A DNA stretch of 64,000 nt from Gemmatimonadota bacterium (lineage in GTDB: Bacteria; Gemmatimonadota; Gemmatimonadetes; Longimicrobiales; Gaopeijiaceae). Within the stretch, counting starts at the first letter, position 1; every line of letters begins with the position of its first letter. Shown here piece after piece: positions 33,813-42,331 of this stretch. Made by a program: the position numbers and the translations under genes. The stretch covers positions 62,001 through 126,000 of the forward strand of contig JAWKQN010000007.1 of assembly GCA_041390125.1 (NCBI GenBank). Reading direction: 5' to 3'. Below the pieces are notes generated by a model. The model did no database searches. It saw nothing but the letters and a program-made list of their open reading frames with translations, and was not told the DNA's origin.

Positions 33813-35102
33813 GCCGATCATCACCCACTCCACGCGGCCGAGCGCGTCGATGTCCTCGCTGGGATCGCCCCGCGTGACGATGAGGTCGGCGACCATCCCG
33901 GGGGCGATGGCCCCGATCCGGTCGGACATCCCGAGCGACTCGGCCGCCAGCGAGGTGGCGGATACGATGGCGTCCATGGGTGCCTGCCCGCCCTGGTGGA
34001 CGCGGTACGCCAGCTCCTCCCAGTTGCGGCCGTGCGCGCCCGCGACCGCGTCCGTGCCGAACACCATCCGCAGCCCCGGCACGGTCAGCCCCTCGCGGAA
34101 GACGGCCAGGGCGCGCGGCAGGGCCTCCTCCATCTGCCGGAACCCCTCCTCGGTGTAGTTGCCGATGCCGAGGAAGCGCTCCTTGTTCTCCAGGTAGTTG
34201 CGGAAGACCAGGTCGATGTTGGGGTCGAAGAAGGTGCCGTGCTCGGCCATCACCTCCAGCGAGGCGCGATCCAGCAGCGCGCCGTGCTCCACGGTGGTGC
34301 AACCGGCGCGCGCCGCCCGCTGCGCGCTCTCGGGCCCGTGGGCATGCACCACCGAGCGGAGTCCCCGTTCCGTGGCGGCGCCGCACGCGGCGTCCAGCTG
34401 CTCCTGTGACAGCGTGGGCGCGCCTCCGTCGCGGATGCTGGCGGACGCGAACACCTTGATCACGTCGGCGCCGCGCGCCGCCATCGAGTCCACGAACGCG
34501 CGGATCTCGTCGGGTCCGCCGGTGCGCTCGGTGACCGGGCTGATGGAGGTGAGCAGGCGCGGACCCGGGATGACGCCCCGGGCGAGCGCGTCGCGCAGCG
34601 CCAGGTCCTCGGGCGCGCCGAGGCTCTGCGCGGTGGTCACCCCGCCCATCAAGGTGGTCCAGGCGTTCTCGGCCATGTAGAAGCCGCGCTCCGCCTCGGT
34701 CTCGGGGACCTGGGCGCTCTGCGAGCGGCCACTGCGGTCGAAGTGCCACCCGATGTGCACGTGCGTGTCGATGAGACCGGGCATGACCGTCAGGCGGCCG
34801 ATGTTGTGCACCAGGCCGGCCGCGCTCTGCCCGGGCGGCGTGATGTCCACGATCACGCCGTCGCGGATCACGATGTCGCGGTTCTCCAGCACGCCGCCGC
34901 GGCCGTCCAGGATGCGCTGCGCCCGGATGGCTGTCAGCGTGGAGTCCGCGTCCGGACCGGTGCGCATGGTATCGGCGGGCTGCTCGCGCTCGGGGGGTGC
35001 GCACGCCGCCACCCAGGCCAGCAGGAGCAGCGCGCTCCCGCGGTGGCGTCTCCGCGCACGCGTCCCGCGGGGGTGCGTCGGCCGTCCACCGCGCCGGCTC
35101 AT
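33786..35102 (-). CDS. Amidohydrolase lipoprotein (imidazolonepropionase/prolidase-like)
   Basis: The 438-residue protein has a basic N-terminus and lipobox ending at Cys34 (WVAAC), so it is probably anchored at the membrane facing the periplasm. Metal-dependent hydrolase motifs are present: MPGLIDTHVHIGW, VVHAHGPES, TVEHGALLD and FGTDAVAGAHGRNW, which supply the metal-binding His and the catalytic Asp. Substrates of this subgroup are often dipeptides or cyclic amides. It overlaps the upstream M20-like hydrolase by four bases. Its 3' end is tandemly duplicated. Confidence 0.88.
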   Translation of the reverse strand: MSRRGGRPTHPRGTRARRRHRGSALLLLAWVAACAPPEREQPADTMRTGPDADSTLTAIRAQRILDGRGGVLENRDIVIRDGVIVDITPPGQSAAGLVHNIGRLTVMPGLIDTHVHIGWHFDRSGRSQSAQVPETEAERGFYMAENAWTTLMGGVTTAQSLGAPEDLALRDALARGVIPGPRLLTSISPVTERTGGPDEIRAFVDSMAARGADVIKVFASASIRDGGAPTLSQEQLDAACGAATERGLRSVVHAHGPESAQRAARAGCTTVEHGALLDRASLEVMAEHGTFFDPNIDLVFRNYLENKERFLGIGNYTEEGFRQMEEALPRALAVFREGLTVPGLRMVFGTDAVAGAHGRNWEELAYRVHQGGQAPMDAIVSATSLAAESLGMSDRIGAIAPGMVADLIVTRGDPSEDIDALGRVEWVMIGGRMIRAER

Positions 35103-36550
35103 CGGCTTCCTCCACCGGAGCCGATCTCCGGTGCGTAGACCTCACGCAGACGCTGGTGGTATTCCCCGAGCAGGCCCTGCAGCGTGCCATGCTCCTCCGC
35201 CACCACGGCCCGGAAGTCGGCGTCGCTCAGGAAGTCGTAGAGGATGGCCGCCATGATCTGGGCGTCGAGCCGGAAGCCGCGGTGTCCGACGTCGGTGAAG
35301 GCATCGGCTTCCATCTCCTTGGTGTGGTAGGTGCCGCGCGAGCTGAACACGCTCACACCGATGCCGGGGATCTCGCGCGTGACGTAGCCGGTCTCCTCGT
35401 ACCCCGCCGGCCGCTGCCGCTCCTCGACGAGCTCGGGGGCGCCGAGCGCGCGGGCGTAGGCGAAATACAGCTCTTCCAGGGATCCCACGCTGATGCCATC
35501 CCGATACTCGCCGTAGCGGTCGATGCTGACTTCCGTTCCCGTTGCCAGCGCGGCACCGCGAGCCGCGTCGTCCATCATGTCCGTGATGTGCGCCAGGTAG
35601 ACCTCGTCCGGATAGCGGATGTAGTAGTCCACCACGGCGCGGGCCGGTACCACGTTGGGAGCGACACCCCCCTCGGGGATCACGCCCTGGATGGACGCCT
35701 CGGGCCGGAAGGTGGAGCGCAGGCCGTTGACGGACGAGTAGAAGCGCACGGCGGCCTCGAGCGCGTTGCGCCCGTTCCACGACGTGAGCTGGTGCGCCGG
35801 CCGACCCGTGAAGGTGTACTTCACCTCGTTGATGTTGAGACAGCACACGCCGAAGCCGGCCCGGGCCCGTGCGGTCTGCGTGGAGGAGTGGCTGCGCACG
35901 AGGATATCGGTCCCGGCGAACACGCCGGCCTCGTACATGATCGTCTTCGCGGGAGGACCCACCTCCTCCGCCGGCGTGCCGAAGACCTTGAGGGTGCCGG
36001 GGACGCGGCGCTCGGACATGTAGTCCTGGAGGGCGAACGCCGCTGCCAGTGCCACGGGCGTCTGCGCATTGTGCTGGTCGCCGTGGAAGGCGCCGTCGAT
36101 GTCGCGCAGGGCGTCGTACTCGCCGATGAGCCCCAACGTGGGGCCGGCGGTGCCACCCGGGGAGGTCCACGTCGCCGCGAACGCGGTCTCGAGGTCCGCC
36201 ACGCCCACCTCCACCTGGAATCCGCGTGCGCGCAACACGGAGACCAGGGTGTCCACCGCGGCGTGCTCCTCCCACCCGACCTCCGGCGTGCGGCCGATGT
36301 GATCGGACAGCGCCTGCATCTCCTCGTCCCACCAGGTCCCGACGCCTTCGAGCAGCGCGTCGCGTACGCGATCGTCGCGCTCCACCATCCGTGTGGCGCG
36401 CCGCTCAGGGTCCAGGCGCGCCTGCAGCGCATCGATGCGTTGGAGCACACCCGCCGCGGCCTGCATCTCGGTGGGCGTGGTCTGGGCGTGGACGCTGGAC
36501 GCTCCGACCAGGAGCAGCAGCGCGGGGAGGGACACAGTGCGAGGCGACAT
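35099..36550 (-). CDS. Secreted M20-type amidohydrolase (AbgB-like)
   Basis: The 483-residue protein has a signal peptide ending in SVHAQ. It follows the M20 aminoacylase/AbgB plan: LGLIGEYDALRDI, FHGDQHNAQTPVALAAA (metal site region), VFGTPAEEVGPP with the catalytic Glu pair, a dimerisation insert (FTGRPAHQLTSWNGRNALEA), and a final metal His region (SSRGTYHTKEMEADAF). AbgB hydrolyses p-aminobenzoyl-glutamate; this exported relative probably cleaves N-acyl amino acids or dipeptides. The ATG at 36550 follows GGGAG; another ATG lies 45 bases upstream. Confidence 0.85.
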   Translation of the reverse strand: MSPRTVSLPALLLLVGASSVHAQTTPTEMQAAAGVLQRIDALQARLDPERRATRMVERDDRVRDALLEGVGTWWDEEMQALSDHIGRTPEVGWEEHAAVDTLVSVLRARGFQVEVGVADLETAFAATWTSPGGTAGPTLGLIGEYDALRDIDGAFHGDQHNAQTPVALAAAFALQDYMSERRVPGTLKVFGTPAEEVGPPAKTIMYEAGVFAGTDILVRSHSSTQTARARAGFGVCCLNINEVKYTFTGRPAHQLTSWNGRNALEAAVRFYSSVNGLRSTFRPEASIQGVIPEGGVAPNVVPARAVVDYYIRYPDEVYLAHITDMMDDAARGAALATGTEVSIDRYGEYRDGISVGSLEELYFAYARALGAPELVEERQRPAGYEETGYVTREIPGIGVSVFSSRGTYHTKEMEADAFTDVGHRGFRLDAQIMAAILYDFLSDADFRAVVAEEHGTLQGLLGEYHQRLREVYAPEIGSGGGSR

Positions 36551-36654
36551 CGATGGAAGCTCCCGTGGGTCCGGCCGCAGCCGGCAATCCGACATGGGCT
36601 CATGATACGCCTGCCCCCGGAGGGGCGCACCCGGCGCTGCGCCCGGACGGGAAC

Positions 36655-37728
36655 TCAGCGACCCGTCCCACCTCCGTCGGGATCGCCCCGCAGACGCCGC
36701 GCACACGCCTCCAGCATCGCCTCCGTCTCCTCCCACCCCAGACAGGGGTCGGTGAGGGAACGCCCGCGAGCCCGGACCGACGGGTCCGGCCCGAGGTCCT
36801 GACGCCCTTCCTCCAGGTAGCTCTCGACCATCCACCCCAGGATCGCGTCCTCCCCACCGGCGCGCCGCTCCGCCAGCTCGCGCGCGATGACGGCCTGGCG
36901 GCGCGGGTCCTTGCGCGAGTTGCCGTGGGCGCAGTCGACGAGGATGCGGTCGGGGAGGCCGCGCGCGCGCACCTGTGCCCGCGCGTCCGTCAACGAATCC
37001 GTGTCGTAGTTGGGCGCGGATCCTCCCCGCAGGATGAGGTGGCGGTCGGGGTTGCCGGTCGTCTCGATCACCGCCACCCGACCGTCGTGATCCACCCCGA
37101 GGAAGTGGTGCGGGTGGGAGGCGGCCACCATGGCGTCCAGCGCGATCTGGAGGCTCCCGTCCGTCCCGTTCTTGAAGCCCACCGGCATGGACAGACCGGA
37201 CGCGAGCTGGCGGTGGGTGGGCGACTCCGTCGTGCGGGCACCGATCGCGGCCCACGACACCAGCTCCGCGATGTACTGCGGGATGACCGGCTCCAGGAAC
37301 TCGGTGGCGGTGGGCAGCCCGAGCGCGGCCACGTCGAGCAACAGGCGGCGCGCGATGCGGAGGCCGGCGGCCATGTCGCCGCTGTCGTCCAGGTAGGGGT
37401 CGTTGATGAGGCCTTTCCAGCCGATCGTCGTGCGCGGCTTCTCGAAGTAGACCCGCATCACCACGTAGAGGACGTCCGAGAGCCGCTCGGCCACCGGGCG
37501 GAGACGCCGGGCGTAGTCGAGCGCGCTGTCGGGGTCGTCCACCGAGCACGGCCCCACGACGACCAGGGCGCGCGGATCGGCACCGGCGAGGAGCGCCCGC
37601 AGGGTCCGGCGGCTGGCGGCCATGTGGGCCGCGACGGGCTCGGGGATGGGCAACTCGGCGGCGAGCTCGCCCGGGCTCGGCAGGGGACGGGCCCCGCGGA
37701 CGTGTTCGTCCCGGATCTTGAATGCCAT
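36655..37728 (-). CDS. 3-deoxy-7-phosphoheptulonate (DAHP) synthase, AroF/G/H type
   Basis: The 357-residue enzyme of the shikimate pathway condenses phosphoenolpyruvate and erythrose-4-phosphate. Class I alpha features are visible: VVVGPCSVDDPDSALDYARRL in part with the metal Cys, MRVYFEKPRTTIGWKGLINDP, SMPVGFKNGTDGSLQIA, ILRGGSAPNYD, and VDCAHGNSRKDP. Feedback type (Phe, Tyr or Trp) cannot be decided by eye. It is divergent from a prephenate dehydrogenase-chorismate mutase gene, with 89 bases between the starts, so both may share control by tyrosine supply. Confidence 0.96.
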   Translation of the reverse strand: MAFKIRDEHVRGARPLPSPGELAAELPIPEPVAAHMAASRRTLRALLAGADPRALVVVGPCSVDDPDSALDYARRLRPVAERLSDVLYVVMRVYFEKPRTTIGWKGLINDPYLDDSGDMAAGLRIARRLLLDVAALGLPTATEFLEPVIPQYIAELVSWAAIGARTTESPTHRQLASGLSMPVGFKNGTDGSLQIALDAMVAASHPHHFLGVDHDGRVAVIETTGNPDRHLILRGGSAPNYDTDSLTDARAQVRARGLPDRILVDCAHGNSRKDPRRQAVIARELAERRAGGEDAILGWMVESYLEEGRQDLGPDPSVRARGRSLTDPCLGWEETEAMLEACARRLRGDPDGGGTGR

Positions 37729-37817
37729 GCCTCAAGCTCGCGGGATCGGCGCAGGCGGTCGAGGCGCCCGGTGGTGGGGTTCTCTCCCACGGGCAGCCGC
37801 GCCAGATTGCCCCGGAC

Positions 37818-38918
37818 ATGCGCGAAGCCCTCACACTCGTCGGGTACGGCCGCTTCGGCCGGGCCCTCGCCGACCTGCTGGACGCGGCGGGTCACGACGT
37901 CGTCGCGGTCGATCCCTCCGTGCCTGTCCCCGACCGGCATGCGCCCACATCCGACCGGCCGGCGTTCCGTCCCGGTGGCGTCGTGGTGTTGAGCGTGCCC
38001 GTCGTGTCGTTCCGCGACGTCCTCTCCGCGCTGCGGCCGCGTCTGGACGGCACGGACCTGGTGGTCGACGTGAGCAGCGTGCGCACGCCGGTGGAGGAGG
38101 CCATGGACGCGCTGCTCGGTGACGATGTGCCGTGGGTGGGGACCCACCCCCTCTTCGGCCCGTCGTCCATCGCGCTCGGCGAGCGCCCGCTCCAGGTGGT
38201 GATCTCCCCCAATGCCCGGCACCCGGCGGCGGCGGCGCGCGCGGCGGCGCTCTTCCGCTCGCTCGGGTGCGAGGTGATCGAGGAAGCGGCCGAGGCCCAC
38301 GACCGCAGCATGGCCTGGACGCATGCGCTCGCGTTCTTCCTCGCCAAAGGGATGCTGGACGTACAAGCGGCGGAGCGCGCGCGCTTCGTCCCCCCGTCCT
38401 TCCGCGCCATGCTCCGCACCATCGACGCCGTGCGTTCGGACGCGGGACATCTGTTCTACGCGATCGAGCGGCTGAACCCGTTCGCGGAAGGCGCGCGCGC
38501 GGAGCTGCTGGACGCGCTCGCCCGGCTGCACGACGAGCTGGCCGCCACCGATCCCGCCACCTACCGCAACGAAGGCGGCTTCGACATCCCCGATCTGGGG
38601 TCGTCTGCGCCGGAGCTGCGGGCCACGCGCGACCTGATCGACGAGATCGATCGCGAGCTGTTGCGTGGGCTGGCCCGGCGCACGGAGCTGGCGCGTCGGG
38701 CCGGGCGGATCAAGGGCGAGCGCAGCCTTCCCGTGCGGGACGGGACCCGCGAGCGCGCGCTGCTGGAGGAGCGCCGGCGCTGGGCCGAAGAGGAGGCGCT
38801 CGACCCGCAGGCGGTGGCGCGGATCTTCGAGGCGGTCCTGGCGCTGTCCCGGGGCGTCCAGGTGCCCGGGTCCGACCGTCCGTCCCCGCCCTCCGGCTCG
38901 GCCGCGCCGTCGGAGTAG
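37818..38918 (+). CDS. tyrA: Prephenate dehydrogenase with C-terminal chorismate mutase
   Basis: In this 366-residue bifunctional enzyme, residues 1-265 are prephenate dehydrogenase (VGYGRFGRALADLL binds NAD; VDVSSVRTP; GTHPLFGPSS; HDRSMAWTHALAFFLAKGM). Residues about 275-350 are an AroQ-type chorismate mutase (LRATRDLIDEIDRELLRGLARR, in pieces, then GRIKGERSLPVRDGTRERALL). The order is the reverse of E. coli TyrA, where the mutase is N-terminal. Together the domains convert chorismate to 4-hydroxyphenylpyruvate for tyrosine. The ATG at 37818 is preferred; an in-frame upstream extension lacks domain content. Confidence 0.93.
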   Translation: MREALTLVGYGRFGRALADLLDAAGHDVVAVDPSVPVPDRHAPTSDRPAFRPGGVVVLSVPVVSFRDVLSALRPRLDGTDLVVDVSSVRTPVEEAMDALLGDDVPWVGTHPLFGPSSIALGERPLQVVISPNARHPAAAARAAALFRSLGCEVIEEAAEAHDRSMAWTHALAFFLAKGMLDVQAAERARFVPPSFRAMLRTIDAVRSDAGHLFYAIERLNPFAEGARAELLDALARLHDELAATDPATYRNEGGFDIPDLGSSAPELRATRDLIDEIDRELLRGLARRTELARRAGRIKGERSLPVRDGTRERALLEERRRWAEEEALDPQAVARIFEAVLALSRGVQVPGSDRPSPPSGSAAPSE

Positions 38919-39010
38919 CGTCGGGGCCCCATCGTCCGGAGCGCACGGTCCAGGCCCGCTGCGCGTCTGGCCGACCCCCCCCACAGGTCCGCCCCGACGC
39001 GGGCGCGACG

Positions 39011-39096
39011 GCCCGGACTCCCCTGTCTACGCCCGGACTCCCCTGTCTACGAAGGATGGGGTAGACAACCGGATGCAGGCGTCGTATCATCTACGA
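39011..39096 (+). promoter_or_regulatory. BlaI operator and promoter region
   Basis: A 20-base unit (GCCCGGACTCCCCTGTCTAC) is repeated in tandem at 39011-39030 and 39031-39050. TGTCTAC (39044-39050) and GTAGACA (39061-39067) form a 7-bp inverted repeat with a 10-base centre. The right arm contains the -35 box TAGACA (39062-39067), followed after exactly 17 bases by TATCAT (39085-39090). A second small dyad TCGTA-TCATC-TACGA covers the -10. This is the expected place for BlaI repression of blaI and the peptidase gene. Confidence 0.7.
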
Positions 39097-39155
39097 AGAT
39101 CCGGGTAAGCAAGGCTCCGCCGGGCGCGGAGCCGGACCGCAGCGGGGAGGCAGAG

Positions 39156-39563
39156 GTGGCCAAGCGACGTCCCATCGTGTTCACCGACCGCGAGCTCGAC
39201 GTCATGAGCGTGCTCTGGCGCCTGGGCTCGGGCACGGTGGCCGAGGTGCGCGAGGAGCTGGGTGACGTCGGGTACACGACCGTGCTCAAGATCCTCCAGA
39301 TCCTGGAGGACAAGGGGCACGTCGCCCACGACGCCGAGGGCCGGGCCTATCGGTACCGGCCCCTGGTGGCGCCCGAGGATGCAGGCGAGCGCGCGCTCAG
39401 CCGGATCCTGAACAAGGTCTTCCACGGATCGCTGGATCTCATGGTGGCGCGACTGGTCTCCGACCGCAGCCTGACCGCGGACGAGATCGCGCGCCTGAAG
39501 GAGATCATCGACGAGCTCGAGCCCGGCGACGCGCCGGCGGAGGGGGAGGGAAGGGGACGATGA
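39156..39563 (+). CDS. BlaI/MecI-family transcriptional repressor
   Basis: The 135-residue protein has a winged helix at the N-terminus (FTDRELDVMSVLWRLGSGTVAEVREEL in pieces, GYTTVLKILQILEDKGHV) and a C-terminal dimerisation helix region (about 80-125). It is paired by an ATGA overlap with an M56 peptidase, the classic BlaI-BlaR1 arrangement, in which the peptidase inactivates the repressor on signal. In Gemmatimonadota and Bacteroidota such pairs are common and usually unrelated to beta-lactams. A GTG start is used. Confidence 0.94.
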   Translation: MAKRRPIVFTDRELDVMSVLWRLGSGTVAEVREELGDVGYTTVLKILQILEDKGHVAHDAEGRAYRYRPLVAPEDAGERALSRILNKVFHGSLDLMVARLVSDRSLTADEIARLKEIIDELEPGDAPAEGEGRGR

Positions 39564-41215
39564 CCACGATGTTCATGATCGGATCGGCGGCGGTGGGTGC
39601 CGTCGTGGCCCTCCTCGCCTGGCTCACCGAGCGGGCGTTGCGGACGGAGGGCAAGCCTGTACGGTGGGTATGGGTCGCGGCGTTGCTGCTGACGGTGGCC
39701 GTGCCGTTCCTGCCGCGCCTGCCGTTGCCGGCGCTTCCCGGCACGGATGCGCAGCCGGCGCCCACACTGGTGGAGACGGGTGCCGACCGCCTGGGCGATC
39801 TGGCCGCGTTGCTGCCCGCGACCTCTGCGGGAGCCGTTGCCGACGGCGTGTTGAGCGCCGTCTGGCTGCTGCTGACCCTGCTCGCCGCCGGTGTCACGAT
39901 CGTCGCCACCGTGCGTCTGGTCGCCGCCCGCCGCCGCTGGCCCGAAGCCGAGGTGCTGGACACGCGTGTGCGTCTTTCCCGCCGCTTCGGACCCGCTGTG
40001 GTGGGGCTGTTCCGTCCCACCATCGTGCTCCCGCGACGCGCCCTGGACCTGCACGCGGACGAGATGGCGCTGGTGCTCGAGCACGAGCGGGAGCATCTGC
40101 GTGCCCGTGATCCCTGGTTGCTCGCGTTCGCGACGCTTCTGGTGGTCGCCCTGCCCTGGAATCTCCCCCTCGTGTGGCAGGCGCTGCGCCTGCGTCGAGC
40201 GGTGGAGCTGGACTGCGACGCCCGCGTGCTGGCCCGCGGGGCGGGCCGCAGGACCTATGCGTCGCTGCTGGTTCGCCTCGCGTCCGATGCGCCGCCCTTC
40301 CCGTTCGCCGCGGCTGCGCTGGCGGAGCGCCGCTCCTTCCTGCGCGACCGGATCGAGGGCATGCGTGAGCGGGTCCAGCCCATGGCGGGCTACACGCGCG
40401 TCGCGCTGGTCGTCGCCATCGCGGCGGGGCTGGTGGGCATCTTCGCCTTCGCGCCGCGCTTCGTGACCATCCAGTTCGGGCCGCGGCACGATCGTGTGCA
40501 CGAGCTGCGCTTCAAGGAGGTGCCGACGCGCATCGAGATCGGAACCACGCTGGACGATCCGATCCTCCACTTCGACGAGCGGCGCCTGCGTGAGGAGGTG
40601 GAGCGCGCTCGCCGGGAGGCGGAACGGGCGCGTGGGCGCATCGAGCGTGTGCGGAGGGTCGAGCTGCGCGAGGCGCAAGCGCAGATGGAAGGCCTTCGGC
40701 GGGAGATGGTGGAGGCCCGCAGGTCGATGCGCGCGCAGGTGGAGCCGCTGGGGGAAATCTCCGAGGCCGCAGCGACCGACGGAAAGCGGCTCCGGGACGA
40801 ACTGGCCGTCGTGGCGCAACAGGCGCGCACCAGGCGCGAGCGGGCCGAGCGCGAGTTGGTCGCGGCTCGTCAGCTCCAGGCGGAGATCGAGGAACGCCTC
40901 GAGAAGGCCGAGAAGGCGCTCGCGGACGGGGACGCGCAGGGTGGGGGCAGCGGGGAGAGCGCGGCCAAGGGGTGGTTCCTTTCGTGGAGCCCGGACTCCC
41001 CACGGAGCCCGGACCCGCGAGCCATCGACGTGCAATCGGCAGACGCTCCGCTGATCGTCGTCGACGGAGAACGGCTCGCATCGCCGGACGCGATCAAGGA
41101 GATCGCGCCCGAGCGCGTCGACCGCATCGAGATCATCAAGGGCGAGGCGGCCGCCAGGATCTGGGGAGAAGAGGCGGCCAACGGTGTCGTCCAGATCTTC
41201 CTGAAGCCGAGCTGA
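39560..41215 (+). CDS. M56 (BlaR1-like) membrane peptidase with coiled coil and TonB-plug-like C-terminus
   Basis: Of 551 residues, 1-285 form the M56 domain with about four membrane helices and the zinc motif HEREH (His175, Glu176, His179). Residues about 330-460 are a long charged coiled coil. The end (about 490-551) reads APLIVVDGERLASPDAIKEIAPERVDRIEIIKGEAAARIW in pieces, then GEEAANGVVQIFLKPS, a close match to the end of a SusC/TonB plug domain. The usual penicillin-binding sensor domain of BlaR1 is absent. Inference: the plug-like part is the periplasmic sensor that triggers cleavage of the BlaI partner. Confidence 0.8.
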   Translation: MTTMFMIGSAAVGAVVALLAWLTERALRTEGKPVRWVWVAALLLTVAVPFLPRLPLPALPGTDAQPAPTLVETGADRLGDLAALLPATSAGAVADGVLSAVWLLLTLLAAGVTIVATVRLVAARRRWPEAEVLDTRVRLSRRFGPAVVGLFRPTIVLPRRALDLHADEMALVLEHEREHLRARDPWLLAFATLLVVALPWNLPLVWQALRLRRAVELDCDARVLARGAGRRTYASLLVRLASDAPPFPFAAAALAERRSFLRDRIEGMRERVQPMAGYTRVALVVAIAAGLVGIFAFAPRFVTIQFGPRHDRVHELRFKEVPTRIEIGTTLDDPILHFDERRLREEVERARREAERARGRIERVRRVELREAQAQMEGLRREMVEARRSMRAQVEPLGEISEAAATDGKRLRDELAVVAQQARTRRERAERELVAARQLQAEIEERLEKAEKALADGDAQGGGSGESAAKGWFLSWSPDSPRSPDPRAIDVQSADAPLIVVDGERLASPDAIKEIAPERVDRIEIIKGEAAARIWGEEAANGVVQIFLKPS

Positions 41216-41224
41216 CCCGGGTAC

Positions 41225-41251
41225 GGCCGGGCCCATCTCAGGGGCCCGGCC
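41225..41251. terminator. Bidirectional terminator hairpin
   Basis: GGCCGGGCCC and GGGCCCGGCC make a perfect 10-bp stem with a 7-base loop between the convergent M56 peptidase and VOC genes. Confidence 0.7.
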
Positions 41252-41272
41252 ACCCGATCGGCCTTCCCGCGC

Positions 41273-41656
41273 TCAGCCCTCGTCCGGGACGCGCGGCTCC
41301 CAGAGCTCGACCTTGTTGCCTTCCGGGTCCAGGAACCACCCGAACCGGCCGTACGGCCAGTCCTCGGGATCGCCCACCACGGTGCCTCCTCCTTCCACCA
41401 CCTGGGCAAGCGCACCCCGCAGGTCGTCCACCATCAGGTTCACCATGAAGGGACTTCGTGACGGCGTGAAGTACGCCGGGTCACGCGGGAACAGGCTGAA
41501 CACCGCGTAGCCGCCGGCCGGCACGGCACTGGCTTCGAAACGGGCTCCGCCCTCCGGCTGCACGTCGAAGCGCAGCCAGCGCGCATACCACGCCGCCAGC
41601 GCCGCCGGATCGTCCGCCGTGAGGAACGCACCTCCCAACCCCACCACCCTGGCCAT
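41273..41656 (-). CDS. VOC-family (glyoxalase/bleomycin-resistance fold) protein
   Basis: The 127-residue protein has two beta-alpha-beta-beta-beta modules: GLGGAFLTADDPAALAAWYARWL at the start and FMVNLMVDDLRGALAQVVEGGG in the second half, ending FGWFLDPEGNKVELWEPR with a conserved metal Glu. The family covers glyoxalase I, dioxygenases and resistance proteins, and no specific reaction can be named. A second VOC protein is at 61795. Confidence 0.85.
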   Translation of the reverse strand: MARVVGLGGAFLTADDPAALAAWYARWLRFDVQPEGGARFEASAVPAGGYAVFSLFPRDPAYFTPSRSPFMVNLMVDDLRGALAQVVEGGGTVVGDPEDWPYGRFGWFLDPEGNKVELWEPRVPDEG

Positions 41657-41769
41657 CCCGGTCCTCCGGTCCGTGCGCGCGCCACGACCCTCCGCCGCAG
41701 CGTCTGCGCGTGGAGGTCCAGGCTAGCCCGGTGCGACGCCCCTGTCGATGGCCGCGACCCGCGGCCGGG

Positions 41770-41961
41770 TCACCGGCGCGGCGGCGTGCCGCTGCGGTCG
41801 CGGCCGTAGTGGAGGATGAGCCCGGCCGACACCAGGATGAGGACGATCACCACGAGGGAGAGCGGGTCGGTCGGAAGCGACGACAACACGGAAGACGAGG
41901 GAGGAGGGGGCGAGGAGGCAGGCGACGGAGTGACCTGCAGGAACGCGAGCAAGGACAGCAT
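41770..41961 (-). CDS. Small one-helix membrane protein
   Basis: The predicted 63-residue protein starts at an ATG with GGGAG upstream. It has a Ser/Pro-rich first half and one strong membrane helix (about 33-52: LSLVVIVLILVSAGLILHYG) followed by a short basic tail. No family is recognised. Rated low because it is short and stands alone. Confidence 0.4.
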   Translation of the reverse strand: MLSLLAFLQVTPSPASSPPPPSSSVLSSLPTDPLSLVVIVLILVSAGLILHYGRDRSGTPPRR

Positions 41962-42331
41962 GGAGTCTCCCGACGCGCGCGCGTCGAGCAAGGAGTGTCC
42001 GCCGGAACGGGCGGAGCGGCGGCAGGCCGGGATGGCCGGCCGCGACCCCGGGGGTCCACACGCGCGGAGCGGGTGCCGGAGTGGACGGTGGCGCGGGGTG
42101 GTGGGGGAGCGAGCGAACCGCGTGACGTCCCGGCGCCCGTCGGGCGCGAGGTCCACGAAGAAAGGGCCCGGCCACGCGTGGGGCCGAACCCGTCGAGAGC
42201 GTCATGGAGCGGTCGTGGTGCCAGGAGGCGACCGCCCGACCGTCCGGCCGGGCGGCGCTCCGTCTTGTCGGACTGCTACACCGCGCGGATGGGGGAAGAG
42301 CCGCAGGCGTGGCGGGCGTGTGCCGCGCCGG
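41962..42331. other. 370-base gap without a supported gene
   Basis: No coding signal convinces. A palindrome CCACGCGTGG (42172-42181) flanked by CGGCC/GGCCG could act as a weak terminator for the leftward deacetylase gene. Confidence 0.3.

Noticed and set aside
39156..41215. Beta-lactam resistance system
   Set aside because: BlaI/M56 is present, but the penicillin-binding sensor domain and a beta-lactamase are absent.
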